This document shows positions 17,758-25,797 of a stretch of 48,618 nucleotides of DNA, in pieces. The translations under genes and the position numbers were made by a program. The notes beneath the pieces are model-generated. The model ran no database searches. It was not told the DNA's origin and saw only the letters and a program-made list of their open reading frames with translations. This DNA is from RGIG1995 sp045126815 (lineage in GTDB: Bacteria; Bacillota; Clostridia; Oscillospirales; CAG-272). Position 1 is the stretch's first letter; each line of letters begins with the position of its first letter. Location: NCBI GenBank assembly GCA_045126815.1, contig JBGVPD010000056.1, positions 1-48,618 on the forward strand, written 5' to 3'.

Positions 17758-19104
17758 TTACGAAATACCTTGAGAAATCATAGCATCAGCGACTTTTAAG
17801 AAACCGGCGATGTTGGCACCTGCAACAAGATCATAACCAAGACCGTATTCCTCTGCCATTTTTGCTGATGTATCGTGAATGTTTTTCATGATTGTTTGAA
17901 GTTTTTGATCAACTTCTTCTGCCGTCCAACTGTAACGAATACTGTTTTGGCTCATTTCGATAGCGGAAACGGCAACTCCACCTGCGTTGACAGCCTTTGA
18001 GGGAGCAACGGCTCTTAGAGTATTTTTTAACAGTTTTAAAGCGTTATTGGTCGTGGGCATATTTGCAACTTCAATATAGTACTGAGTTTCGTTGTTTATA
18101 ATAAGTTCAGCTTCTTCAACGTCAATTTCATTTTGCGTAGCGCAGGGCATAGCTATATCGGTTTTGATCTTCCAAGGTTTTTCGCCTTTGAAGAATTTTG
18201 CGTTTTTAAATTTCTTTACGTAGTTTTCAGCTTTATCTTCGCCGGATCTGCGCATTTCGAGAAGATAATCTATTTTTTCACCCGTAACACCCTCTTCGTC
18301 ATATACGAAGCCGTCAGGACCTGAAATAGTAACAACTTTTGCGCCAAGCTCTGCAGCTTTTTTACATACTCCCCACGCGACGTTTCCAAAGCCGGAAACA
18401 GAGATGGTTTTACCTTTGATCGATTCATTGAAGTGTTTTAATACCTCAACGACATAATAAACAGCGCCGTAACCCGTTGCTTCGGGTCTTATAAGAGAAC
18501 CGCCGTAGCTGAGACCTTTTCCGGTTATAACCCCGTTTTCAAAACATCCCTTAATTCTCTTGTATTGACCGAAGAGATAGCCTATTTCTCTGGCACCAAC
18601 ACCGATATCTCCTGCGGGTACGTCAACATCGGGGCCTATATGTCTGTAAAGTTCGGTCATAAAGCTTTGGCAGAAACGCATTATTTCTGCATCACTTTTA
18701 CCTCTGGGATCGAAGTCGCTTCCGCCTTTTGCGCCACCGATGGGAAGTCCGGTAAGGCTGTTTTTGAATGTTTGTTCAAAGCCTAAGAATTTCATGATTC
18801 CCATATATACGGATGGGTGAAAACGGAGACCGCCTTTGTATGGACCTATAGCAGAGTTAAATTGAACTCTGTAACCTCTGTTAACGTTAACTTTTCCTTC
18901 ATCGTCAACCCAGGTTACTCTGAATGAGATCTGTCTGTCGGGCTCTGCCATTCTTTCAAGTAAACCATGTTTTTCGTATTCGGGGTGTTTATCTATAACA
19001 GCTTCAAGGCTTTCATAAACTTCTTCGACAGTCTGAATGAATTCGGGTTCGTTATTATTGCGAAACATAACTTCATCTATTACTTTTTCTATATATTTAT
19101 TCAC
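17758..19104 (-). CDS. gdhA: NADP-type glutamate dehydrogenase
   Basis: Interconverts 2-oxoglutarate plus ammonium and glutamate. The 448-residue length is that of hexameric bacterial GdhA. Visible features are the substrate-binding block GPYKGGLRFHPSV (88-98), the catalytic-site motif PIGGAKGG (121-128, Lys126), and the Rossmann segment ISVSGFGNVAWGVCKKAAELGAK. The family resemblance favours the NADP(H) assimilatory type, although cofactor choice is not certain. A strong ribosome binding site, GGAGGT, and a clear promoter lie upstream. It is a single-gene unit ending at the shared terminator. Confidence 0.94.
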   Translation of the reverse strand: MNKYIEKVIDEVMFRNNNEPEFIQTVEEVYESLEAVIDKHPEYEKHGLLERMAEPDRQISFRVTWVDDEGKVNVNRGYRVQFNSAIGPYKGGLRFHPSVYMGIMKFLGFEQTFKNSLTGLPIGGAKGGSDFDPRGKSDAEIMRFCQSFMTELYRHIGPDVDVPAGDIGVGAREIGYLFGQYKRIKGCFENGVITGKGLSYGGSLIRPEATGYGAVYYVVEVLKHFNESIKGKTISVSGFGNVAWGVCKKAAELGAKVVTISGPDGFVYDEEGVTGEKIDYLLEMRRSGEDKAENYVKKFKNAKFFKGEKPWKIKTDIAMPCATQNEIDVEEAELIINNETQYYIEVANMPTTNNALKLLKNTLRAVAPSKAVNAGGVAVSAIEMSQNSIRYSWTAEEVDQKLQTIMKNIHDTSAKMAEEYGLGYDLVAGANIAGFLKVADAMISQGIS

Positions 19105-19163
19105 AATGTTACCTCCTGTCTTTTATCGGAACAAATAATATGTGCGTATAGTACGTCTATATT

Positions 19164-19193
19164 ATTATACTATATACTTAAAAATTGTGTCAA
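19164..19193 (-). promoter_or_regulatory. Promoter of gdhA with overlapping inverted repeat
   Basis: On the minus strand, TTGACA (19193-19188) and TATAAT (19169-19164) are spaced by 18 bases. A short inverted repeat, TATAGTA (19146-19152) with TACTATA (19168-19174), overlaps the -10 box and the start region and could be an operator. Confidence 0.7.
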
Positions 19194-19204
19194 TGTTGAG
19201 AGTT

Positions 19205-19544
19205 AACAAAAAAATATATACATAAAGTAAATGTTTGTAAAAATAATACAAAAAGTGTGCACTTAATAAAATTAACTTTAAGAAAGAAAAAATAAATTAA
19301 ATTATGTATCGTTTGGGATTATACTTCAAACGGTGTAGTCGGTTTTTGAAGTTTATTAATCGAATTAAATATAAAATGTATAAATTATTAAAAAAATATT
19401 GCAAAAAATATTATTATGGTGTAAAATAGATTCGTGAGATGAAAAATATGTGATAAATGTTAATGTAAGGTAAAATGAGTTTGCATTATTTAGAAAGATG
19501 TACACTCTTTTTATATAAAAAATAAATTTATAGGGGGAATAATT
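19205..19544 (+). promoter_or_regulatory. AT-rich leader of the purine permease gene, with promoter
   Basis: This is a 340-base gene-free stretch. A promoter is visible: TTGCAA (19399-19404), 17 bases, TAAAAT (19422-19427), leaving a leader of about 110 bases before the TTG start. Upstream, 19310-19352 can form two mutually exclusive hairpins: CGTTTG/CAAACG (19310-19315 with 19327-19332) or ACTTCAAA/TTTGAAGT (19323-19330 with 19345-19352). No purine, PRPP or ppGpp riboswitch signature was recognised. Confidence 0.5.
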
Positions 19545-20900
19545 TTGAACAAACTGGAAAAATTATTTAAGATCAAAGAACGTGGAAGTAACGTTCGTAC
19601 AGAGATTATTGCCGGTATTACGACCTTCTTGGCGATGGCGTATATTTTGGCAGTAAACCCGAGTTATTTGTCTGCAGCAGGAATTCCTGTTGGGGCAGCA
19701 TTTTCGGCTACCGCAATTTCTGCAGGTATTGCAACGCTTTGTATGGCATTTTTTGCTAACTATCCCGTTGCATTGGCATCAGGTATGGGATTGAACGCAT
19801 TTTTTGCATTTACCGTATGCGGTACTATGGGTTATTCATACAAGGTTGCGTTGACTGCAATTTTGATTGAAGGTATCATTTTTATGATTCTTTCTTTGTT
19901 TAAGTTCCGTGAAGCTTTGGTTAACAAAATTCCTAACAACTTGAAGTTTGGTATAACAGCAGGTATAGGACTTTTTATTACGATTATTGCACTTTTGAAT
20001 GCGAAAATAGTTGTATCTGATCCGGCTACTACAGTTGCTATGGGTGATCTTGCATCTCCTGCAGTTGTTTTGGCATTGGTAGGATTTTTGATCATCGGTG
20101 TGTTGCAGCATTTTAAAGTACCCGGCGGAATTTTGCTCGGTATTATTATCACATGGGTATTGGGAATAGTTGCAGAATTGATTGGCTGGTACGTTCCCAA
20201 CGTTGATGCAGGAGTATATTCTGTAATTCCTAATTTCAGCTCAAGTTCATATGCTATGCCTTTGTTCTTTGATTTTGATTTTGGATTTATTCTTAAGAAT
20301 GCTCCTTCATTTATTTTGATTACGTTTACATTCCTTTATACAGATATCTTTGATACTGTAGGTACTTTGATAGGCGTTGCTGAAAAGGGCGACTTGCTTG
20401 ATGAAGAAGGCAAACTTCCGAAGGCGGGCGGTGCATTGATGGCAGACGCTGTCGGTACAGTTGTAGGTTCATGTCTCGGTACATCAACTGTTACAAGTTA
20501 CGTTGAGTCAAGTGCAGGTGTTGCAGCAGGCGGTAAGACAGGTCTTGCATCGGTAGTTACAGGCGGATTGTTCTTCTTATCATTGGTATTGGCGCCTATA
20601 TTCACAGCAATTCCCGGATTTGCAACAACACCCGCTATGCTTTACGTTGGTTTGTTAATGCTTTCTGCAGTTAAGAAGGTTGACTTTGAAGGCGACGTTG
20701 CTGATGTAATGGGAGCTTTCTTGGCTATAGTTATGATGCCTTTGACATATTCAATAGCAAACGGTATTATGTTTGGTATGTTGGCATGGGCAATATTGAA
20801 AGTTCTTACAGGCAAGATTAAAGAGATCAGTGGAGTAATGTGGATCTCTGTTGCTTTGTTTGTTGTATTTATTGTATTAAAAGTAATGGGATTGGCATAA
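19545..20900 (+). CDS. NCS2-family purine permease (AzgA/PbuG type)
   Basis: The 451-residue polytopic protein begins with the family signature GSNVRTEIIAGITTFLAMAYILAVNP and continues with ASGMGLNAFFAF and an FDTVGTLIGVAEKG segment, which mark the AzgA/PbuG branch that imports hypoxanthine, guanine or adenine by proton symport. About 12-13 hydrophobic segments span the chain. Translation starts at TTG 19545, 8 bases after AGGGGG; no upstream ATG is suitable. The following phosphoribosyltransferase gene (36 bases downstream) suggests coupled uptake and salvage. Exact substrate is not decidable. Confidence 0.9.
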   Translation: MNKLEKLFKIKERGSNVRTEIIAGITTFLAMAYILAVNPSYLSAAGIPVGAAFSATAISAGIATLCMAFFANYPVALASGMGLNAFFAFTVCGTMGYSYKVALTAILIEGIIFMILSLFKFREALVNKIPNNLKFGITAGIGLFITIIALLNAKIVVSDPATTVAMGDLASPAVVLALVGFLIIGVLQHFKVPGGILLGIIITWVLGIVAELIGWYVPNVDAGVYSVIPNFSSSSYAMPLFFDFDFGFILKNAPSFILITFTFLYTDIFDTVGTLIGVAEKGDLLDEEGKLPKAGGALMADAVGTVVGSCLGTSTVTSYVESSAGVAAGGKTGLASVVTGGLFFLSLVLAPIFTAIPGFATTPAMLYVGLLMLSAVKKVDFEGDVADVMGAFLAIVMMPLTYSIANGIMFGMLAWAILKVLTGKIKEISGVMWISVALFVVFIVLKVMGLA

Positions 20901-20936
20901 AATATACAGTATTTTTACAAGAGGTAATAATTTTTC

Positions 20937-21500
20937 ATGGATAAGAGTTACACTATTGAAATAGCAGGTTTAAAAAGAGATTTACCTTTATGTCCTTTGA
21001 ATGAAAATCTGTATATCGGTGCATTTATTATGTTTGGCGACGTTGAGTTGACAGTTAAAAGCGCTGAGGAGTTATTGAAAAAGGCTCCTGAGTTTGACGT
21101 GTTGATCACCGCTGAATCAAAGGGAATACCGCTTTTATATGAAATGGCAAGGCAGTCGGGTAACAACTACTACGTTGTTGCAAGAAAAGGTCCTAAGCTT
21201 TATATGAAAGATATTGTATCGACCAATGTTGATTCCATAACGACTTCGCACAGACAGACGTTATGTTTGGGTTCGGCTGAAGCAGAAGCTATGAAGGGAA
21301 AGAGAATTCTTATAGTAGATGACGTTATAAGCACAGGAGAGTCGTTAGCAGCATTGGAAACGCTCGTAGAGCAGGTCGGTGGAAATATTGTCGGTAAAAT
21401 GGCTGTACTTGCCGAAGGCGATGCGATTGAAAGAAAAGATATAATTTATCTTTCACCTCTGCCGCTGTTTGATGGTAACGGTAACCCTATTACGCAGTAA
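20937..21500 (+). CDS. Purine phosphoribosyltransferase (adenine-PRTase-like)
   Basis: A 187-residue type-I phosphoribosyltransferase. The PRPP-binding motif is RILIVDDVISTGES near residue 123, and the flexible-loop region precedes it (TTSHRQTLCLG). Residues 55-65, DVLITAESKGIPLLYEMA, match the pyrophosphate loop of adenine/xanthine PRTases. It probably converts an imported purine base to its nucleotide with PRPP. It lies directly after the permease and shortly before the PRPP synthetase gene, which gives a coherent base uptake, PRPP supply and salvage group. Adenine versus xanthine specificity is uncertain. Confidence 0.8.
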   Translation: MDKSYTIEIAGLKRDLPLCPLNENLYIGAFIMFGDVELTVKSAEELLKKAPEFDVLITAESKGIPLLYEMARQSGNNYYVVARKGPKLYMKDIVSTNVDSITTSHRQTLCLGSAEAEAMKGKRILIVDDVISTGESLAALETLVEQVGGNIVGKMAVLAEGDAIERKDIIYLSPLPLFDGNGNPITQ

Positions 21501-21518
21501 TAAAACATATATTGCATA

Positions 21519-21557
21519 AAAAACACACAAGGAAATTATTTCTTTGTGTGTTTTTGT
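21519..21557 (+). terminator. Terminator of the permease-PRTase unit
   Basis: AAAAACACACAA (21519-21530) pairs with TTGTGTGTTTTT (21544-21555). It separates the salvage pair from prs. Confidence 0.85.
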
Positions 21558-21672
21558 GTTAGATCTTTTAATATGAAACCCGAAAATGCGCCCTAACTTA
21601 ATCAGTGTAAAAAAACTATAAAAAAATTGATAAAAATTAAAAAAGTGTATTTTCATTTTTGATAAAGTGTGT

Positions 21673-21678
21673 TATAAT
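21673..21678 (+). promoter_or_regulatory. -10 box of the prs promoter
   Basis: TATAAT lies 59 bases before the chosen start. The -35 candidate TTTTCA (21650-21655, 17-base spacer) is weak. Confidence 0.5.
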
Positions 21679-21737
21679 ATAAACGATAATGATATGTTTT
21701 ATGGAAAAATGTCAAAAAATCTGTTATGGGGGAAAAT

Positions 21738-22841
21738 ATGAAGGATAATATTTTTGGTGAACTTAGTGTAATCAGTATGAGAGGCGGCGAAGAATTTGCC
21801 GGAAATGTTGATTATTATTTAAAGAAATGGCGTGAAACGGACGAGTCATTTGTAATTAACGCAGACTGTCCCAGATTTGGAACAGGTGAGGCAAAATGTT
21901 TGCTCAAACAGTCACTCAGAGGACATGACGTATTTATAATTGCAGACGTATTTAACTATGGCGTAACATACAAGATGTACGATATGGTAGTTCCCATGAG
22001 CCCCGATGATCATTTTCAGGATATAAAGAGAGTAATAGGTGCAATTGCCGGTAAAGCTCGTAGAATATCTGTAATAATTCCGATGCTTTATGAGGGCAGA
22101 CAGCACAAGAGATCAGCAAGAGAGTCCCTTGACTGTGCAGTAGCACTTCAAGAACTTGTAAATATGGGTGTTTCAAATATTATAACGTTCGATGCACATG
22201 ACCCTCGTGTACAGAATGCAATACCGAACAAAGGTTTTGACAGTGTTCAATCAACATATCAGATGATAAAGGCTTTAGTAAAGGCAGTTCCGGATATCCA
22301 GCTTGACAAAGAGCACCTTATGATGATATCCCCCGATGAAGGCGCTATGGGAAGAAGTATGTATTACTCATCTGTAATAGGACTTGATCTGGGAATGTTC
22401 TACAAGCGCCGTGACTATACTAGAGTTGTTGACGGAAGAAACCCGATCGAAGCACATGAATACCTTGGTAAATCTGTAGAAGGAAAAGATGTTATCGTTG
22501 TTGACGATATGATTTCATCGGGCGAATCAATGCTTGACGTTGCATATCAGCTTAAATCAAAAGGCGCTAAGAGAATATTCGTATTCTCAACATTTGGATT
22601 GTTCTGCAACGGATTTGATAAATTTGACGATGCATACGAAAAGGGCTTGATTACAAAGGTGTTTACAACAAACCTCAATTACAGAAAACCCGAACTTCTC
22701 GAAAGACCTTGGTATTATGAAGTTAATATGTGTAAGTATGTAGCGATGCTTGTTGATACACTTAACCACGATGCAACAATTAGTGAGCTTCTTAACCCTG
22801 TAAACAGAATACATAAACTTATTGACAAGATCAAACAGTAA
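21738..22841 (+). CDS. prs: Ribose-phosphate pyrophosphokinase (PRPP synthetase)
   Basis: Makes PRPP from ribose-5-phosphate and ATP for purine, pyrimidine, His and Trp synthesis and for base salvage. Family motifs are ISVIIPMLYEGRQHKRSARES (catalytic flexible region), ITFDAHDPRVQNA, and the PRPP loop VIVVDDMISSGESMLDV. At 367 residues it is longer than the usual 315-residue bacterial enzyme, a longer variant I associate with Clostridia. I chose the ATG at 21738 because GGGGGA lies just upstream; the ATG at 21726 provides that purine run itself and has no site before it. It has its own promoter and terminator. Confidence 0.88.
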   Translation: MKDNIFGELSVISMRGGEEFAGNVDYYLKKWRETDESFVINADCPRFGTGEAKCLLKQSLRGHDVFIIADVFNYGVTYKMYDMVVPMSPDDHFQDIKRVIGAIAGKARRISVIIPMLYEGRQHKRSARESLDCAVALQELVNMGVSNIITFDAHDPRVQNAIPNKGFDSVQSTYQMIKALVKAVPDIQLDKEHLMMISPDEGAMGRSMYYSSVIGLDLGMFYKRRDYTRVVDGRNPIEAHEYLGKSVEGKDVIVVDDMISSGESMLDVAYQLKSKGAKRIFVFSTFGLFCNGFDKFDDAYEKGLITKVFTTNLNYRKPELLERPWYYEVNMCKYVAMLVDTLNHDATISELLNPVNRIHKLIDKIKQ

Positions 22842-22855
22842 TAATATAAAAACAA

Positions 22856-22886
22856 AAAACCGTACATTTAAGATGTACGGTTTTCT
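22856..22886 (+). terminator. Intrinsic terminator of prs
   Basis: AAAACCGTACAT (22856-22867) pairs with ATGTACGGTTTT (22873-22884) around a 5-base loop. Confidence 0.88.
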
Positions 22887-22940
22887 TATGAAAATTACAG
22901 ACGACCGATGGACGTCCGGATTGTCGTTTGAAATATAATA

Positions 22941-23030
22941 GAGAGTTGGTGGGAAGTTCCCACCAACTCTCTTGTTGTATCGCGAAAACCACGCTAAAAG
23001 TCTGTGTGGTTCAGTAAAGGCTATGCCGAT
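22941..23030. repeat. Composite dispersed repeat (R3 hairpin plus conserved tail)
   Basis: GAGAGTTGGTGGGAA (22941-22955), a single G, and the exact complement (22957-22971) form a 15-bp hairpin. The next 50-60 bases, beginning TATCGCGAAAACCA and running through TGTGGTTCAGT to GGCTATGCC, recur after the R4 hairpin at 39941. Within the tail, AACCAC and GTGGTT can pair. The element begins 56 bases after the prs terminator. Confidence 0.8.
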
Positions 23031-23074
23031 GAATAGAAAGCAAATGAAGAGATAGAGCAGAATGATTGTGATAA

Positions 23075-23245
23075 AGGTTCCCTGCGGAGGGAGCTGTCAG
23101 TGAAGCTGACAGAAGGAGAGTGCGTAACATTTGAATTAGAGCAAACTGTTACGTTGCGCAGGCTCCTTCCGTCACACCGCCAAAGAAAAAATGAAATTGT
23201 ATATTGGTACAGCGGTGTGCCACCTTCCTTTCGGAGGAAGGCTTT
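23075..23245. repeat. Two head-to-head GGGAGG-type palindromic repeats forming a long inverted repeat
   Basis: The left copy contains TTCCCTGCGGAGGGA, a TGTCAG/CTGACA hairpin and GAAGGAG. The right copy is inverted: CTCCTTCCGTCACACCGC, an insert of about 30 bases, then GCGGTGTGCCACCTTCC with a second hairpin, CCTTCC/GGAAGG. Between them GTAAC (23123) and GTTAC (23148) also pair. No reading frame here is credible. The same module recurs at 23452. Confidence 0.65.
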
Positions 23246-23304
23246 TATCACGCCCCGTTTACGGGTAGATGATAACAATTGCATGGCTGGCAGGTCAATA
23301 AAAA

Positions 23305-23392
23305 ACGCACTTGTGCGTCGCCGGTAGCGTTTAGGGCTTTGCCCGAAAATGAAATACCACCCGCTATGCGGATGGATTTTTATTTGTTACTT
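23305..23392. repeat. Further palindromic repeat segment resembling the 3' part of the element at 39941
   Basis: ACGCACTTGTGCGT (23305-23318) is a perfect palindrome which, on the minus strand, is followed by a T-run and could terminate transcription. GGGCTTTGCCCGAAAATGAAAT, read here as two joined parts, and the following CCCGC/GCGG hairpin with a T-rich end match the tail of the element near 40021-40070. Confidence 0.55.
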
Positions 23393-23451
23393 TATGTGTG
23401 GAAATATCTAACAGTTCTACCGGGGGAGGAAAAGATCGGAGGAACAAAAAA

Positions 23452-23503
23452 GCCTCCCTTGTGTAAAGGGAGGTGGATTTTGCGAAGCAAAAGACGGAGG
23501 GAT
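23452..23503. repeat. GGGAGG-type palindromic repeat, third copy
   Basis: GCCTCCCTT and AAAGGGAGG form one hairpin, ATTTTGC and GCAAAAG a second, and GACGGAGGGA follows. The order (hairpin, hairpin, GGAGGGA) matches the copies at 23075-23245. Spacing to the tRNA promoter is 49 bases. Confidence 0.6.
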
Positions 23504-23552
23504 TGTGATAGTCAAAAACTTAAAAAAACAACAGAAAAATATTGATAAATAC

Positions 23553-23582
23553 TTGACATAGATAACAATTATATGATATAAT
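23553..23582 (+). promoter_or_regulatory. Promoter of tRNA-Leu
   Basis: TTGACA (23553-23558) and TATAAT (23577-23582) are spaced by 18 bases. The tRNA 5' end lies 20 bases downstream. Confidence 0.8.
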
Positions 23583-23601
23583 AACTAATGTTGATGAATA
23601 T

Positions 23602-23688
23602 GCCGGAATGATGGAATTGGCAGACGTGCTGGACTCAAAATCCAGTGGTAGCGATACCGTGCGGGTTCGACCCCCGCTTCCGGCACCA
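23602..23688 (+). tRNA. tRNA-Leu, anticodon CAA, with encoded CCA
   Basis: Acceptor stem GCCGGAA (23602-23608) pairs with TTCCGGC (23678-23684), followed by discriminator A and CCA. The anticodon stem CTGGA/TCCAG encloses the loop CTCAAAA, giving anticodon CAA for codon UUG. A variable arm longer than in class I tRNAs and the T-loop GGTTCGACCCC are present, as expected for a class II leucine tRNA. The CCA end is genomically encoded. It is flanked by a strong promoter and a terminator, so it is a single-gene unit. Confidence 0.97.
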
Positions 23689-23691
23689 AAC

Positions 23692-23724
23692 AAAAATCCG
23701 TTCACGAATGTGGACGGATTTTTG
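23692..23724 (+). terminator. Terminator of tRNA-Leu
   Basis: AAAAATCCGT pairs with ACGGATTTTT, with an inner CAC/GTG extension and a small loop; a T-rich tail follows. It starts 4 bases after the encoded CCA. Confidence 0.88.
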
Positions 23725-23815
23725 TTTGTATTATTCACTATTCATGGAGAAGTGGTTTTTTAATGAAAATATGTTGTGGCTTTTCTTTTTAGTAATATTG
23801 AATTGAAAAATATTG

Positions 23816-23844
23816 TTGAAAAACAGTTAAAATTGTGGTATACT
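23816..23844 (+). promoter_or_regulatory. Promoter of the GGDEF-birA unit
   Basis: TTGAAA (23816-23821) and TATACT (23839-23844) are spaced by 17 bases, about 77 bases before the GGDEF gene. Confidence 0.6.
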
Positions 23845-23920
23845 TATCAGGTATATATGTTTATTAAGAAATGTATGATTAAGAAAATATAAACGGCGGT
23901 AAGCAAGGGGGGACGTTGAT

Positions 23921-25003
23921 ATGATAATAACGATTTTGTCGCATATTGTTGCATCTTTGTATATGCAAAAACCAAAATACAACAAACGAATTACATTTGG
24001 TGCTTGGAGTTTATATGCGTTTTTTTCTGTTTGCATTATGCTATTTCAAGATAATATTATATATGGATTTTTCGGTATGTTTTTTATGCAGGCCCTTATA
24101 TTTTTTGTAACAACAATAGGGGAGGTCGGTGAAAAGCTTTTTCTGTTTTTGACGTATGCAAACTCATTTTGCATTTGTATTGGTGCAAATATGATTGTAA
24201 CAACACTTTTCGGTGAAAGTGCATATTTGCAAGTTTGTTTGGCAGGCATAGTGGTATTGATGCACGTATTTTTATACAAAATTCTTCTTCCGATTTATAA
24301 AAAAGCCCAAAAGTATTTTTCTTCGGGTTGGTGGAAACTTAATATCGTTTTAGTTTTCTTTTTAATACAGTTTTTAAATCAATATGCTTTTAAAGTAGTT
24401 GATAAGAGTAGTGCAGTTGATTTGCTTTTTGATTTTGTTGTTTTCAGTGTTATTTTTTATTTAACATTAATTTTGATTTTTGATTTAGTAAAAGATGTTG
24501 CTGAGATGAATAAAAAAACTTATGAAAATCAAGAACTGAAAAATATTGCTTACATAGATGTTTTGACGAATATGCAAAATCGAGCAGCATACTTAAAGTA
24601 CACTAAAAGGAAGGTATCATATCATAAAAAGAATAATGATGCAAATTATATTTTGGGTGTACTGGATATTGATGGATTTAAAAGAATTAATGATACCAAA
24701 GGACATGCTGCAGGTGATGAAATATTGAAGCAGGTAGGTGCTTTTATTACTAAATATTTTGATACTTACAAATGTGAAAGTTTTAGAGTTGGCGGCGATG
24801 AGTTTGTTTTGGTGTTAGAAGATATGCAATTATTTGAGGTTGAAAAAACGCTTGAAAATATGAATGAAGAATTGTTTAAGTCTTGTAAGGTTAAGATGTC
24901 TTTCGGTTGTTCCGAGGTAGACTTTAATCATTCAAAACCGTTTGATGTAGCATTTAAAACAGCTGATTCGATTATGTATACAAATAAAAAGCAGATTAAA
25001 TAG
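23921..25003 (+). CDS. Membrane-bound GGDEF protein, probable diguanylate cyclase
   Basis: The 360-residue product has an N-terminal membrane region (about residues 1-190, roughly six hydrophobic segments) and a C-terminal GGDEF domain. The active-site loop is intact: RVGGDEF, with GGDEF at 291-295, and the upstream metal/phosphate segment LDIDGFKRINDTKGHAAGDEIL is canonical. The autoinhibitory RxxD site that normally precedes GGDEF by five residues is absent (the sequence there is DTYKCESFRV). It should make cyclic-di-GMP from GTP in response to an unknown membrane signal. No EAL or PAS domain is seen. birA follows after 24 bases. Confidence 0.88.
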   Translation: MIITILSHIVASLYMQKPKYNKRITFGAWSLYAFFSVCIMLFQDNIIYGFFGMFFMQALIFFVTTIGEVGEKLFLFLTYANSFCICIGANMIVTTLFGESAYLQVCLAGIVVLMHVFLYKILLPIYKKAQKYFSSGWWKLNIVLVFFLIQFLNQYAFKVVDKSSAVDLLFDFVVFSVIFYLTLILIFDLVKDVAEMNKKTYENQELKNIAYIDVLTNMQNRAAYLKYTKRKVSYHKKNNDANYILGVLDIDGFKRINDTKGHAAGDEILKQVGAFITKYFDTYKCESFRVGGDEFVLVLEDMQLFEVEKTLENMNEELFKSCKVKMSFGCSEVDFNHSKPFDVAFKTADSIMYTNKKQIK

Positions 25004-25027
25004 TGTAAGACAAATAGGTAGAACATA

Positions 25028-25753
25028 ATGATAGATAGACAAATAAACGGAATAGATATAATCCACTATGATTGTGTTGAGTCAACGAATGATATTGCAT
25101 TAAACACTCTTAATCCCGGAGATTATTTGACAGTAATTTCCGATACGCAGACCGGTGGCAGAGGAAGGATGGACAGAAAGTTCTTTTCGTATGATGGTGG
25201 GCTTTATATGTCTATTTGTATTCCGTTTGAAAATATTAGTGTACCGTTTAATTTGATCACGCCCTCAGCGGCATTAGCCGTAAGGGAAGCACTGGAACAT
25301 TTTGGTGTAAAGAACATTAAAATTAAATGGGTAAACGATTTACTGATTGATAATAGAAAAATATGCGGTATATTAACCCAAGCAAAATCTTGTAACGGTA
25401 AGATTGAGAGAGTAGTTGTTGGTATAGGTATTAATTTAACAAAACCTAAGAATGATTTTCCAGATGATATAAAGAATAGGGCAGGTTATGCTGATTATAA
25501 GGGGGATAAGTTAACTCTTGCGGCAGAAATAAGCAACAATTTGCGTAATCTTTTACTTTTAAGTCAAGAGAAAATCGTATCAAAGTATAGAGAAAATATG
25601 GCGTATATCGGTGAAACTATGCAAATAACAGATTATTCGGACGGTAACAAAAATGTTATAGGGAAAATAATAGGTGTTACCGGCGATTGTTTTCTTCGTA
25701 TTATGACAGAAGACGGAAAAGAAAAGATTATATCATCAGGTGAAGTTATATAA
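25028..25753 (+). CDS. birA: Biotin-protein ligase (monofunctional BirA)
   Basis: Activates biotin with ATP and attaches it to the lysine of carboxyl-carrier domains. Motifs are GGRGRMDRK (43-51, biotinyl-AMP loop), KWVNDL (100-105, usually KWPND) and NRKICGIL with the conserved lysine. At 241 residues it lacks the N-terminal DNA-binding domain of bifunctional BirA repressors, so it should not repress biotin genes itself. It faces the decarboxylase operon whose separate biotin carrier (28424-28768) is an obvious substrate. The ribosome binding site is weak, and co-transcription with the GGDEF gene is likely. Confidence 0.92.
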   Translation: MIDRQINGIDIIHYDCVESTNDIALNTLNPGDYLTVISDTQTGGRGRMDRKFFSYDGGLYMSICIPFENISVPFNLITPSAALAVREALEHFGVKNIKIKWVNDLLIDNRKICGILTQAKSCNGKIERVVVGIGINLTKPKNDFPDDIKNRAGYADYKGDKLTLAAEISNNLRNLLLLSQEKIVSKYRENMAYIGETMQITDYSDGNKNVIGKIIGVTGDCFLRIMTEDGKEKIISSGEVI

Positions 25754-25759
25754 AACACA

Positions 25760-25790
25760 AAAGAGAGTTGGTTTTCCAACTCTCTTTTTG
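25760..25790. terminator. Bidirectional terminator between birA and oadA; member R5 of the hairpin repeat family
   Basis: AAAGAGAGTTGG (25760-25771) pairs with CCAACTCTCTTT (25776-25787) around a TTTT loop, followed by T residues on one side and preceded by A residues on the other. Its core GAGAGTTGG is shared with repeats R2-R4, suggesting that the family includes functional terminators. Confidence 0.85.
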
Positions 25791-25797
25791 TATTGTT

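Noticed and set aside
19205..19544. Purine riboswitch before the NCS2 permease
   Set aside because: The conserved core (including the GACTA/CTATG-type junction and the paired loop motifs) is not found.
22941..23503. CRISPR array
   Set aside because: The repeats are palindromic, unevenly spaced, in both orientations, and without regular spacers or cas genes.
23021..23545. Open frames of 75-88 codons on both strands in the repeat cluster
   Set aside because: They run through palindromic repeats, have no ribosome binding site or recognisable domain, and their translations are rich in repeat-derived Arg and Pro.
23520..23738. Minus-strand frame of 72 codons across tRNA-Leu
   Set aside because: It is the reverse complement of a clear tRNA gene, a common false gene call.
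23602..25003. tRNA-Leu as attachment site of an integrated element
   Set aside because: No integrase gene and no repeat of the tRNA 3' end was seen downstream.
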